Source: Geomonas oryzisoli (GTDB taxonomy: Bacteria > Desulfobacterota > Desulfuromonadia > Geobacterales > Geobacteraceae). Taken from it: DNA of 64,000 nt. How positions within the stretch are numbered: position 1 is the stretch's first letter; every line of letters starts with the position of its first letter. This document shows positions 26,929-34,861 of this stretch, piece by piece. Under the pieces are notes generated by a model. That model was not told the DNA's origin. It made no database searches and was given only the letters and a program-made list of their open reading frames with translations. Location: contig NZ_CP076723.1 in the NCBI RefSeq assembly GCF_018986915.1, forward strand, positions 2,451,501-2,515,500. Direction: 5' to 3'. Both the position numbers and the translations under genes were made by a program.

Positions 26929-27061
26929 CCTCGCCCCCCCGCACCCCGAAACCAGGAGCGCCGTAACCCACTGTTTTCCGATGACTTCTCCGCGACATAC
27001 TTGGCACGGATATTGGAAATACATCATGTATTTTCAATGTCATTGCGATGGGGAGAAAGAC

Positions 27062-27361
27062 ATGGATCACCAGTACAGCATCATCAACCAGTGCCTCCAA
27101 CTGCTCAAGCAAAGCGACCTGCCCACCATCAAGAAGCTGCGCGTCGAGATACAGCTCATCCAGATGAAACGGCTGCTTTTGAACGACCGGCTCACCAACG
27201 ACATGGTCACGGGGGCCTGCGGGGAAGACGTTTTTGAAGGGTTGTTGAACCAGATGCGCAGGATCTGCGGCGAGGGGTCCCAGGGTGACGCGCTAACCGA
27301 CCTCATGGAGCGGATCGGCGGCATGCTGACCGTACTGGGCGGGGAGCACGCCCACCACTGA
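27062..27361 (+). CDS. 99-aa hypothetical protein
   Basis: Starts MDHQYSIINQCLQLLKQSDLPT, 7 nt behind GGGGAG, with a largely helical, Leu-rich sequence (IKKLRVEIQLIQMKRLLLNDR) and a His-rich end (EHAHH). I know no family. A sigma54-like box TTGGCACGGATATTGG (27001-27016) lies upstream; it matches the -24 element well but has TTGG instead of TTGC at -12. The last 69 bases overlap the 3' end of the convergent histidine kinase gene. Could belong to the cheY side or be a modulator of the kinase; undecided. Confidence 0.55.
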   Translation: MDHQYSIINQCLQLLKQSDLPTIKKLRVEIQLIQMKRLLLNDRLTNDMVTGACGEDVFEGLLNQMRRICGEGSQGDALTDLMERIGGMLTVLGGEHAHH

Positions 27362-28933
27362 CGAGGCGGCGACCGGAAGTGCAACGGTGGCCACCGTTCC
27401 CTTCCCGACCGTGGAAGAGAGCTGCAGCCGGCCGCCGTGTTCGGACACGATGAACTGCGAGATGTACAGGCCCAGCCCGCTGCCGCCCAGCTCGAGCTTG
27501 GTGGAATAGAAAGGTTCGAAGAGCCGCTCCATGGTCTCGGCAGCGATGCCGGCCCCGTTGTCGCGCACCTCGACCACGACCTCGCCCCTGGCGGCATCGT
27601 GGCGGGTACTGAGCTCGACCTCGCCGTGCCCGCCGCCAAAGGACTGCATGGCGTTGAGTATCAGGTTGATGAGCACCTGTTCGATCTGTTGCTGGCTGCC
27701 GGCGACCGCCGGTATCGCCGTCCCGAGGGAAGTGTGCAGCTGCACGTCGCGTTTCATCTGGCAAGCGAGCACGGAAAGGGCCGCCGAGACGGCGGCGTTG
27801 ATCTCCAACCGCTGACGCAGCCCCTCTCCTCCCCCTACCCCGTAATCCCGCAATCCTTGCACCACCTGGCCGATGCGCTCCGAGTTCTCCACGATCTTGC
27901 TGGCGTTCTCGGTAAGAACCTGCCGCGCCTTCTGGTACGGCACCCCCCCGAGATAAAATTCCCCCTCCTCGTGCCATACCCCGTCCAGAAGCGGTAGCGC
28001 GTCGACGAGCATCTTTCCGATCATATGGCCGGAGAAACGGATGGAGGCGTTGGGGTTGTTGATCTCGTGGGCCATCGAGGAAAGGAGCAGCCCAAGCGAG
28101 GTCATCTTGTTGGTCTGGATCAGGCGCGCCATGACGCGCTTCTTCTCCTCCTGCACCTCCAGCCGCATGGCCCGGAGCAGTTCGTCCTGCAGCGCCTGGT
28201 TTTCCAGTTCGCGCAGCTCCAGCGAGGCCGCCATGGCATTGATGGCGTTGGCGGCCCGTCCCAGTTCGTCGTCGCCGTCGAGGTCCACCCGCGCGGAAAG
28301 CGTGCCGTTGCCTATCTCCTCGATGCCACCGAGGAGCAGGTTGAAGGAGTTGGTGACCCGTTTCAGGATCTGGTAGCAAAGCAGGGACACCACGATCCAG
28401 AACAGGGTGCCGATGGCCAGGGAGGCGGCCACCAGGGTGACCAGCCGTTGCCGGGCCCCGGAGGTGTCCAGTTTCAGGCGCACCTCGCCGATGACCCGCT
28501 GCTCGTTCCCCTGGGGCTGTCCGAGCAGGGCCGATTCCGGGGAGAGCACCCCGCTGGGAGAGCTGATGGGCACCCGCATGTCGATCAGCTCACCCGGGAC
28601 CTGCTGGGACTTCACCTGCTGGGCATGCAGCCTCCCCTCCCGGTCCACGATGGCGACCGACAGCACCGAGGGGTAGCGCGCGGTTCCTTCGGCCAGGACG
28701 GCGAGGGCCTGGCTGTTTTCGGCGAAAAGGGGAAGCCGCGCATTCTGCGCCAGGACCGTCGCCAGCAGCTTCCCTTCCCGTTCCAGGTTGGAGCGGTAGG
28801 CGTTCAGCTCGGTGGCCACATAGAAGGTGACGAAGGCGGCGGTCAAAAGCGCGATGGTGCCGGTGAAGATCAGGTAGAGCCGGAACCGGAAGCTCTTGGC
28901 ATAGGGGGGGAGGCGCAGTTTTCTTCTTCTCAT
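27293..28933 (-). CDS. Membrane sensor histidine kinase (HAMP, HATPase) of the geopeptide locus
   Basis: 546 residues. TM1 about 18-40, a periplasmic sensing region about 41-175, TM2 about 178-200, HAMP about 200-255, a helical linker, the dimerisation/phospho-His region (SMAHEINNPNASIRFSG), and HATPase about 400-535 (N box LINLILNAMQ, G boxes VRDNGAGI and GGSGLGLYISQFIV). The H-box HEINNPN is that of NtrB/HWE-like HisKA kinases that pair with sigma54 response regulators. The C-terminus runs 20 residues past the usual end. It begins 1 bp after the binding-protein stop, so both are one operon with the TonB receptor. The sigma54 response regulator at 33264-34667 is the natural candidate partner. 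Confidence 0.9.
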   Translation of the reverse strand: MRRRKLRLPPYAKSFRFRLYLIFTGTIALLTAAFVTFYVATELNAYRSNLEREGKLLATVLAQNARLPLFAENSQALAVLAEGTARYPSVLSVAIVDREGRLHAQQVKSQQVPGELIDMRVPISSPSGVLSPESALLGQPQGNEQRVIGEVRLKLDTSGARQRLVTLVAASLAIGTLFWIVVSLLCYQILKRVTNSFNLLLGGIEEIGNGTLSARVDLDGDDELGRAANAINAMAASLELRELENQALQDELLRAMRLEVQEEKKRVMARLIQTNKMTSLGLLLSSMAHEINNPNASIRFSGHMIGKMLVDALPLLDGVWHEEGEFYLGGVPYQKARQVLTENASKIVENSERIGQVVQGLRDYGVGGGEGLRQRLEINAAVSAALSVLACQMKRDVQLHTSLGTAIPAVAGSQQQIEQVLINLILNAMQSFGGGHGEVELSTRHDAARGEVVVEVRDNGAGIAAETMERLFEPFYSTKLELGGSGLGLYISQFIVSEHGGRLQLSSTVGKGTVATVALPVAASSVVGVLPAQYGQHAADPLHEVG

Positions 28934-28934
28934 A

Positions 28935-29783
28935 TCAGCGCCCCGCCAAACTGTTCAGTCTCAACTGGCGTACCACGCCTTCGTTGGTCCTGGTGACCGC
29001 ACGTCGGGGAGGCTCACCCCCCTCATCCTGCTGGTTCCCATCCAGCACGTTCTGAGCCAGCTCGGCCAACTGCCTTCCTATGTCGTAACGGTCGATGATC
29101 AAAGCGACCGCTCCTCCCATGGAGAGATAGACCTCGGCAAAAGTCACCACCGGCACCCGTTCAGCCTGGGAAAAGAGGAAGTACGCCTCGGTGGAGCCAG
29201 GGGAGACCGCCGTCGTGTCGGGAAGCATCCACAGCGCGTCCACCTTCCCCTTGAGCGAGGCAATCATGGCCGGCGTCTCCTTGGGGGCGTGCACCTCGCG
29301 CAGCACCAGCCGGATCCGGCTGCGACCGGCCAGGGCGAGGGCACGTTTCACATAGGCGCCGCTTCGGGCCGGATCGTACAGCACCCCCACCCGTTCGCAT
29401 CCCAACTCCTCCAGCACCGAGAGATACCGTGCCGGGTCGAGCAGCATGCTGACGCCGCTTGCCGGCCTGCGCGGCTTGGCGTTCAGGGCCATCATGTAGA
29501 CCACGGGCGTTGCGTGCTGCTTTTGCGCCACCTCCAGGGCCCGGTCCCCCACGGCCACTATCAGTTTGGGATGTTCCTCGCGGGTAATGCGCGTGAGGTC
29601 GAAGTCGGCGTAATCGGTGAGCACGATGCGTCGCACCGAGCCGCGGTAGTCGCGCTTGAAACCGCGCACCGCCTCGTCGTACCCCTTGTCGTGCATGGAC
29701 TGGAGCAGCAGGACGTCGTAGGCCAGGGCGAGGGTCGGTATCAGCGTGAAGAACACCAAGACCAGCAGCCTTAGAAGTGACAT
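28935..29783 (-). CDS. Periplasmic ABC-type substrate-binding protein (DUF534-like)
   Basis: 282 residues from an ATG behind GGGGGTGAG; it overlaps the TonB-receptor stop by 13 bp. Signal peptide LVLVFFTLIPTLALA. The fold is that of ABC_sub_bind: LIVAVGDRALEVA, TPVVYMMALN, RVGVLYDPARSGAYVKRAL, VDALWMLPDTTAV, VPVVTFAEVYLSMGGAVALI, in the usual two-lobe order. No ABC permease or ATPase is adjacent; instead the next gene is a histidine kinase, so it probably presents a ligand to the kinase. Similar TonB receptor/binding protein/kinase trios occur in Geobacter and Desulfo species, as far as I know. Confidence 0.85.
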   Translation of the reverse strand: MSLLRLLVLVFFTLIPTLALAYDVLLLQSMHDKGYDEAVRGFKRDYRGSVRRIVLTDYADFDLTRITREEHPKLIVAVGDRALEVAQKQHATPVVYMMALNAKPRRPASGVSMLLDPARYLSVLEELGCERVGVLYDPARSGAYVKRALALAGRSRIRLVLREVHAPKETPAMIASLKGKVDALWMLPDTTAVSPGSTEAYFLFSQAERVPVVTFAEVYLSMGGAVALIIDRYDIGRQLAELAQNVLDGNQQDEGGEPPRRAVTRTNEGVVRQLRLNSLAGR

Positions 29784-31597
29784 CTCACCCCCACTTCCGC
29801 CCAACGTCCGGTGTTCGTGTACATATCGGTGACGTACTGCTGACCGGCGAAGATGTTCCTGAGCGAGCCGAACACCTCGAAGGAGGTGTACTCAGCGTAC
29901 TCGAAGGTCTTGCTCACGTGCAGGTCCCAGAGCACCCCCCTGTTGCTGGAGCCGGTGGCGTTCCAGTCGATGTAGTTGCCGATCAGTTGTGCCTGCAGTC
30001 GGGATGGATCCCGGTAGCGCAGCCCGAGCTTGAGGGTGTGTTTGGGTACGGACTGGAACATCTGACCGTCACCCCCTTCGGTGTGTATGTAGGTATACCC
30101 TGTAGAAAGTGAGGTATTGAAGACGGGAACGGTGCGCAGTTCGAATTCGCCGCCATGCTTTAACTGCCGCGTCTTGGCCAGCCGGCCCAAGTCGTTGCTG
30201 ATGACGTCCCAGGTGTCGTTTCTGAAGAGAGTCGCCTTGAGCCAGAGGGAGGGGACATCCCCCGACTCGAATCCCAGCTGGGACGTCCACACCTTCTCGG
30301 TTGACTCGGCGCGGTTCAGGGAAGTGAGACTGTACCCCCTCGCGGTATAACCGCGAAGAAGACTGTTCTCGCTCAGGGCGTAGGTGATGCCGAAGCTCGG
30401 GCTGAAGCGGTCTCCCCCGAAGCCGGTCCAGTCGTAGCGGGCACTCGGGGTAATGGCGAAGTTGCCGACGGTGAAGGTGTCGTTGAGGTAGATGCCGGCA
30501 CGGTCGGCGGTCTTCGCCTCTTCACCGGCGATCCGCCCGCCGCGCAGGCTCACCTTCACGTGGTCGTAGTCTACGCCCGCCACAACCAGCTGCCACTCGC
30601 CCAGCCACGAAGCTTTGAGACTTCCCCCGATGCTGTTGTCGTTTTCACGGGTGCTCTGCAAGGTAACGCCACCGGGCGCACTGATCGTGAACATCTCCAT
30701 GGTGCTCTGGCGAGTCCGCACCGCAGCGTCCAGGGAAAGGCGGTTATCCAGCGGCAACAGCAGGGCGGCCGACGCTATCAGTTCATGCTTTTGATCGTTG
30801 ATATCGGCATAAGGAACGGCCAAAACCCCCGACTCTCTGGTGGTGTAGAGGGTGGTCAGGGTGACTGTCCCACGCACGGGGAGTTCGTACTGCAGTTTGC
30901 CGTACAGGTTCCCGAGATCGACCTGGTTGTTGGGGCGCAGGCCGTCGGAGTGCAGATTTCCCGCGAACAGGTAGTACCCCAGTCGGTCCACGGTACCGGT
31001 CGCCTCCACGCGTCCGTCCACGGTCTGCCTGGTCCCGTAGGAGCCGGCCAGCGTGCCGCCGGCGGGCCGGTCTTGCTGCGGCACCTTGGTTATCACGTTG
31101 ATGACGCCGCCCAAGGCGCTCCCCCAGGCGCTGGAGGCCGCCCCTTTGACGATCTCGATACGATCGATGATTTGAGCTGGTATTGAGGCTAGGTCCGGGA
31201 AATTATCGGAAAGGCTGTTGAGCGGCACGTTGTCGATCAGTACCAGGACATGGTCGAAGTCGGAGCCTTGAATCTCGATATTGGTGAGCGTGCCCGGAGT
31301 GCTGATGACCTCCAACTGGATGCCGGTTACGGCGTAGATGATGTCAGGCAGGGTATGGGCGTTCAGCGCCACGATTTCATCGGCCGTGACCACCGTGATG
31401 TTTTCCGCTGTCTGTGAGGCCGGGCGAGGCGACCGGTTCGCCGAGACCGGATCGCCGCCTGCGCCGTTGAACAGCTCAACAGAGCTCAGATCGTCGTCGC
31501 TTCTTGCAGGCATCACTGTCAGCAGGCAGAGCGCCACAGTCAGCACCATCGGCTTAACGGCGGCTCCCACTGACAAAACAGCAGACCGAATACTCAC
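29771..31597 (-). CDS. TonB-dependent outer-membrane receptor
   Basis: 608 residues from a GTG 4 nt after AGGAGG. Signal peptide to about residue 34 (VLTVALCLLTVMPARS). TonB-box-like ENITVVTADEI, plug about 60-170 (LPDIIYAVTGIQLEV, NIEIQGSDFDHVLVLIDNVPLN, IDRIEIVKGAASSAWGSALGGVINVITK), then a 22-strand barrel ending RWAEVGVRCHF with the required terminal Phe. CirA/BtuB-like. It is first in an operon with the binding protein and histidine kinase and is divergent from the 36-aa peptide precursor gene with about 120 bp shared. A likely importer for the modified peptide or for a metal complex it carries; this is inference. Confidence 0.93.
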   Translation of the reverse strand: MSIRSAVLSVGAAVKPMVLTVALCLLTVMPARSDDDLSSVELFNGAGGDPVSANRSPRPASQTAENITVVTADEIVALNAHTLPDIIYAVTGIQLEVISTPGTLTNIEIQGSDFDHVLVLIDNVPLNSLSDNFPDLASIPAQIIDRIEIVKGAASSAWGSALGGVINVITKVPQQDRPAGGTLAGSYGTRQTVDGRVEATGTVDRLGYYLFAGNLHSDGLRPNNQVDLGNLYGKLQYELPVRGTVTLTTLYTTRESGVLAVPYADINDQKHELIASAALLLPLDNRLSLDAAVRTRQSTMEMFTISAPGGVTLQSTRENDNSIGGSLKASWLGEWQLVVAGVDYDHVKVSLRGGRIAGEEAKTADRAGIYLNDTFTVGNFAITPSARYDWTGFGGDRFSPSFGITYALSENSLLRGYTARGYSLTSLNRAESTEKVWTSQLGFESGDVPSLWLKATLFRNDTWDVISNDLGRLAKTRQLKHGGEFELRTVPVFNTSLSTGYTYIHTEGGDGQMFQSVPKHTLKLGLRYRDPSRLQAQLIGNYIDWNATGSSNRGVLWDLHVSKTFEYAEYTSFEVFGSLRNIFAGQQYVTDMYTNTGRWAEVGVRCHF

Positions 31598-31630
31598 ACC
31601 ACCTCCTAATAAAAAAAAACAAATTTTAAG

Positions 31631-31659
31631 TTGCACAACATATAAATTAATGCTAATGT
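31631..31659 (+). promoter_or_regulatory. Candidate promoter of the peptide precursor gene
   Basis: TTGCAC (31631-31636), 17-bp spacer, TAATGT (31654-31659) with an extended -10 TGC. The region is unusually AT-rich for this genome. The start codon is at 31719 behind GAGGGGGG. Confidence 0.4.
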
Positions 31660-31718
31660 ATCACGGCTTGTTAAAAAAGTCCAAAGTTTTCACGACACCA
31701 AAGAGGGGGGAAAACACA

Positions 31719-31829
31719 ATGGCAAAAGAAAACCTGGCAGTGGAAATTCTCGACGAAGGCAACAACGTGATGGAAGCAAACGGGTTCGGCTGCTGTATCT
31801 ACTTGTACCTTTACATCGGCCTCATATAG
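31719..31829 (+). CDS. Geopeptide-type RiPP precursor peptide, 36 aa
   Basis: 36 residues: an acidic leader (MAKENLAVEILDEGNNVMEAN) followed by a short core-like C-terminus GFGCCIYLYLYIGLI with a vicinal Cys pair and alternating Tyr/Leu. The ribosome site is AGAGGGGGG. It lies immediately upstream of a radical SAM/SPASM protein (31933-33270) on the same strand. From memory, TIGRFAMs describes 'geopeptide' precursors and a dedicated radical SAM maturase in Geobacter; this pair fits that description, but I cannot confirm a match. The leader/core split at Gly22 is inferred. A 12-bp perfect stem-loop follows the stop (31839-31870), suggesting excess precursor over maturase. Too short for most gene finders. 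Confidence 0.8.
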   Translation: MAKENLAVEILDEGNNVMEANGFGCCIYLYLYIGLI

Positions 31830-31838
31830 ACCCGGATC

Positions 31839-31870
31839 AGTCTCGCCTTCCCCTGTGAGAAGGCGAGACT
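31839..31870 (+). terminator. Stem-loop between precursor and maturase (attenuator or 3' stabiliser)
   Basis: Perfect 12-bp stem (31839-31850 with 31859-31870), 8-nt loop CCCTGTGA. Only GTTGT follows, so no strong T tract; it may partially terminate or protect the precursor mRNA. Confidence 0.65.
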
Positions 31871-31899
31871 GTTGTCATGCCATCCACACACCGCTTCAT

Positions 31900-31927
31900 T
31901 TGGCAGACGGCCAGACGCAGGTATAAT
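31900..31927 (+). promoter_or_regulatory. Candidate internal promoter for the maturase, possibly leaderless
   Basis: TTGGCA (31900-31905), 16-bp spacer, consensus TATAAT (31922-31927). The predicted start would fall at the ATG (31933), so the transcript would have no 5' leader; no good ribosome site precedes the ATG. Confidence 0.4.
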
Positions 31928-31932
31928 CGCCC

Positions 31933-33270
31933 ATGAAACTTTCGCGCTACCTAAAGATCTTTCCCTCCCCCGACCGTCCCGGTCACGTCATCCTCTATTC
32001 AACACTGCGCGGTTCAGTCGCCGCAGTCCCGGCCGAAACGCTGGCGGCCCTGCAACAGGGAGCATTCCCCGTCGAGGGGTGCGATGCGCTGACGCGGCTC
32101 GGCATGCTGGTGGAAGACCCGGATGCGGAAAAAGAACAGATGCGGGATCTGGTCGCCCGCGTCAACGCCCAGACCCGGCACTTCTTGGTGTCGGTGGTGC
32201 TGAACCTCGACTGCAATCTCGACTGCGGCTACTGTTTCGAAGGGGAGTTCCGCTGCGGGCACTACATGTCGGGGGAAACCGCCGATCTGCTGGTGGCGAT
32301 GCTGGTACGGGAAAGGATCTCTCAGGGATGGGACGTCACGGCCTCTTTCTACGGCGGTGAGCCGCTGCTTTCGCAGGACCTGATCCGGCGCATCTCGCAG
32401 CCGTTGCAGGAGGCGGCCCGGAGCCACGGTGTGAAGTACGCCTTCACCCTGGTGACCAACGGAACGCTGCTGGACCGGGATACGGCGCTGGAGCTGCTCC
32501 CCCTGGGGTTGCAGGGGGCCAAGTTCACCCTGGACGGTCCCCGCGAGATCCACGACGTCCAGCGCCCCTACGCCTCCGGCGCCGGGAGTTTCGACATCGT
32601 GGCAACAAACCTGGCGCAGGTATGCGACCTCATCTCCATCCAGCTGGGGGCGAACTTCCGGCCGGAAAACTACCGGGAGTTCCCGCGGCTGCTGGACCAG
32701 CTCCCCCTTTACGGCATCACTCCGGACAAGCTGTCCGTGATGATGTTCACGCCCGTCGTCTCCACGGGGGGGTGCTCGGACTTCAACACCGGCTGCGCCC
32801 TCTCCGAGGCACCGTGGCTCATGGAGGCGGCCCCGTTCCTGCGCGAAGCGGCCCTGGCCCGGGGGTACCGCGCCCCCACGCTCAAGCCGTCAGCCTGCAT
32901 CGTGGAACTCGTCGACAACCTGGTGGTCGACTGCACCGGGAAGTTCTACAAGTGCCCGGCCTTCATGGGCTCGGAAGAGATGAGCATCGGGAGCTTGACG
33001 GAGGGGTTGAAGGATTACCGGGGTTCGCACGGGATAGGAAACTGGCAGGTGGAAGCCTGCCTGGAGTGCTGCTATCTACCGCTTTGCTTCGGCGGCTGCC
33101 GTTTCGTCAGCAGGCTGCAGGGCAAGGCGTTGACCGAGGTCGACTGCAGGCGCAAATTCTACGACGCGACCCTGGAACAGACCGTGCTGCAGAACCTCAC
33201 CTACCTCGCCCCCAGGAAAAAGGCCGCCGCGCCCACTGCACCATTCCAGGTGGCAACTCCACCCTACTGA
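31933..33270 (+). CDS. Radical SAM/SPASM maturase of the geopeptide precursor
   Basis: 445 residues. N-terminal about 75 residues form a RiPP-recognition-like region (LKIFPSPDRPGHVILYSTLRGSVAAVPAETLAALQQG). The radical SAM core follows with CxxxCxxC in LNLDCNLDCGYCFEGEF and FYGGEPLLS (GGE motif binding SAM). C-terminal SPASM: VVDCTGKFYKCPAFMG, then ACLECCYLPLCFGGCR and a final Cys, the pattern for two auxiliary 4Fe-4S clusters. Such enzymes install thioether, C-C or other crosslinks on short peptides. It immediately follows a 36-aa peptide gene and converges on the sigma54 regulator gene, overlapping it by 7 bp. The product name follows the known geopeptide maturase family, recalled but unverified. 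Confidence 0.9.
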   Translation: MKLSRYLKIFPSPDRPGHVILYSTLRGSVAAVPAETLAALQQGAFPVEGCDALTRLGMLVEDPDAEKEQMRDLVARVNAQTRHFLVSVVLNLDCNLDCGYCFEGEFRCGHYMSGETADLLVAMLVRERISQGWDVTASFYGGEPLLSQDLIRRISQPLQEAARSHGVKYAFTLVTNGTLLDRDTALELLPLGLQGAKFTLDGPREIHDVQRPYASGAGSFDIVATNLAQVCDLISIQLGANFRPENYREFPRLLDQLPLYGITPDKLSVMMFTPVVSTGGCSDFNTGCALSEAPWLMEAAPFLREAALARGYRAPTLKPSACIVELVDNLVVDCTGKFYKCPAFMGSEEMSIGSLTEGLKDYRGSHGIGNWQVEACLECCYLPLCFGGCRFVSRLQGKALTEVDCRRKFYDATLEQTVLQNLTYLAPRKKAAAPTAPFQVATPPY

Positions 33271-34667
33271 CGTTCCTGCTTCAGCCTCTTGTTCAAGGTC
33301 GGCCGGGTCAGCCCCAGCAACTCCGCTGCCTGGGTCTGGTTGCCGTTGGTGATCTTCATGGCCTCCGCGATCATGTATTCCTCTACCTGGACCACAGTCG
33401 GGAACTTCCCGAACAAGGACAGCAAAGGGTTGCCCCAATCGACAGGCTGCGTGGCCCGCACCGGTACCGCGGCAACCCCGGGAAAGTCGGAGACCGACAG
33501 GGGCGCCCCCTCGTTGCAGGTGACCGCGTGGTGCACCATGTTGTAGAGCTCGCGCACATTGCCGGGGAACCTGCACTGCTGCAGCGCCGCGATCACGTTG
33601 TGCGGCACCCTGGGAACCGGTTTCCCCTGCTGTGCCGCGATCTGGTGCGCGAAGTAATCCACCAGCGCCTCCATGTCCTCCAGGCGTTCCCGCAGCGGCG
33701 GGACCCTGAACTCATGGGCGCACAGGCGGAAGTAGAGGTCGTTTCGGAAGGTCCCTGCGGCGCGCAGCGCGGCGAAGTCCATGTTCGAGGCGGCCACGAT
33801 GCGGGCGTCGCTCTTGAGCAGCAGGTCCGAACCGAGCCGGTAGTACTCCCTTTCCTGCAAAAGCCGTAACAGCTTGATCTGGGAGGCGAGGTTCAGATCG
33901 CCGATCTCGTCCAGGAACAGGGTACCGCCGGCGGCGGCGCTGATCAGGCCGTCGCGCTTGCTGTCGGCGCCGGTGAAGGCCCCCTTCTTGTGACCAAAGA
34001 GGGTGTCGGAGAACATGAAGTCGTCCAGCCCGGCCGCGTTGAGCGAGATGAAGGGGCCGGGGACGCCGGAGACGTCGTGTACCGCGCGCGCCAGCAGTTC
34101 CTTGCCCACGCCGGTCTCACCGGTGATCAGGACCGGGAGCCGTGAGCCGGCGATCGCTTCAATGTACTGGAAGATGCCACGCATCTTCTTCGAGGTGGTG
34201 ATGATCCCCGCGAATGCATCGGGGTTGCCCAGAGTGTCCGCCAGCAGATAGTCCTTGAGCATGCGGTTTTGCTTCCCGAGCTCACTCACCTGGAGCGCCT
34301 TCTTGGCGCTGGCCACCAGGCGGTTGGGATCGACGGGCTTGGTGAGAAAATCGAAGGCCCCCTGCCGCATGCAGGACACCGCCGTCTCGACGTCCCCCAT
34401 CGCGGTCATGACGATCACCGGGATTTCCGAGTGTTCCACGGTGAGGCTCTGCAGTATCTCGGCGCCGGTCACGTTCGGCATCACCCAGTCCAGGATCACC
34501 GCGCTCACCTTGTGCTCCCGCACGTACGGCATCACCCGGCGGCTGTCCGAGATGGTCGCCACCCCCGGGATGTCGCTCGATGCGAGCAAAAGCGACACCT
34601 CGGTGAGGATACCCGGCTCATCGTCCACGAGCAGCATGAGTTGTTGTGTGGTCGTTTTGACTGTCAT
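33264..34667 (-). CDS. Sigma54-dependent response regulator (NtrC family) of the geopeptide locus
   Basis: 467 residues from the ATG behind GGTGGTGAG. Receiver about 10-125 (LLVDDEPGILTEVSLLL, phospho-Asp in ILDWVMPNVTG); AAA+ about 145-385 with Walker A GETGVGKE, the sigma54-contact loop GAFTGA intact, Walker B GGTLFLDEIGDL, R-finger region FRNDLYFRL; Fis-type HTH at the end (NQTQAAELLGLTRPTLNKRLKQ). It needs an activating kinase; the operon-mate-like kinase at 27293-28933 is the nearest. It converges on the maturase gene with a 7-bp overlap. No sigma54 promoter is visible between the precursor and the TonB gene, so its targets may be elsewhere. A sigma70 promoter (34708-34736) lies upstream. 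Confidence 0.93.
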   Translation of the reverse strand: MTVKTTTQQLMLLVDDEPGILTEVSLLLASSDIPGVATISDSRRVMPYVREHKVSAVILDWVMPNVTGAEILQSLTVEHSEIPVIVMTAMGDVETAVSCMRQGAFDFLTKPVDPNRLVASAKKALQVSELGKQNRMLKDYLLADTLGNPDAFAGIITTSKKMRGIFQYIEAIAGSRLPVLITGETGVGKELLARAVHDVSGVPGPFISLNAAGLDDFMFSDTLFGHKKGAFTGADSKRDGLISAAAGGTLFLDEIGDLNLASQIKLLRLLQEREYYRLGSDLLLKSDARIVAASNMDFAALRAAGTFRNDLYFRLCAHEFRVPPLRERLEDMEALVDYFAHQIAAQQGKPVPRVPHNVIAALQQCRFPGNVRELYNMVHHAVTCNEGAPLSVSDFPGVAAVPVRATQPVDWGNPLLSLFGKFPTVVQVEEYMIAEAMKITNGNQTQAAELLGLTRPTLNKRLKQERQ

Positions 34668-34707
34668 CTCACCACCTGGCATAGAAGTATCTATTTAAAG
34701 GATTCAC

Positions 34708-34736
34708 ATCATATCCGGTCGCGTGCCGATATTCAA
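34708..34736 (-). promoter_or_regulatory. Sigma70 promoter of the geopeptide-locus response regulator
   Basis: Minus-strand TTGAAT (34731-34736), 17-bp spacer, TATGAT (34708-34713), giving a leader of about 35 nt. Confidence 0.5.
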
Positions 34737-34861
34737 CTCTTTCTTGACACAACCTGATCAGCTCGAGGTGGTAAGGCGCGAGCGACGGGGTTGCAATCAG
34801 TGGGCGAATCGGCATACTCTATATCCCTGGAGCCGGACCACCACCTATGCGGAGGCGCATT

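Noticed and set aside
31611-31718. Sigma54 promoter in the shared precursor/TonB-receptor region
   Set aside because: No TGGC-N8-GC pair on either strand, so the neighbouring sigma54 regulator cannot be shown to act here.
34743-34748. TTGACA upstream of the HD-domain gene as a promoter
   Set aside because: No acceptable -10 at 16-18 bp; only a weak TTGCAA-18-TACTCT lies nearer the gene.
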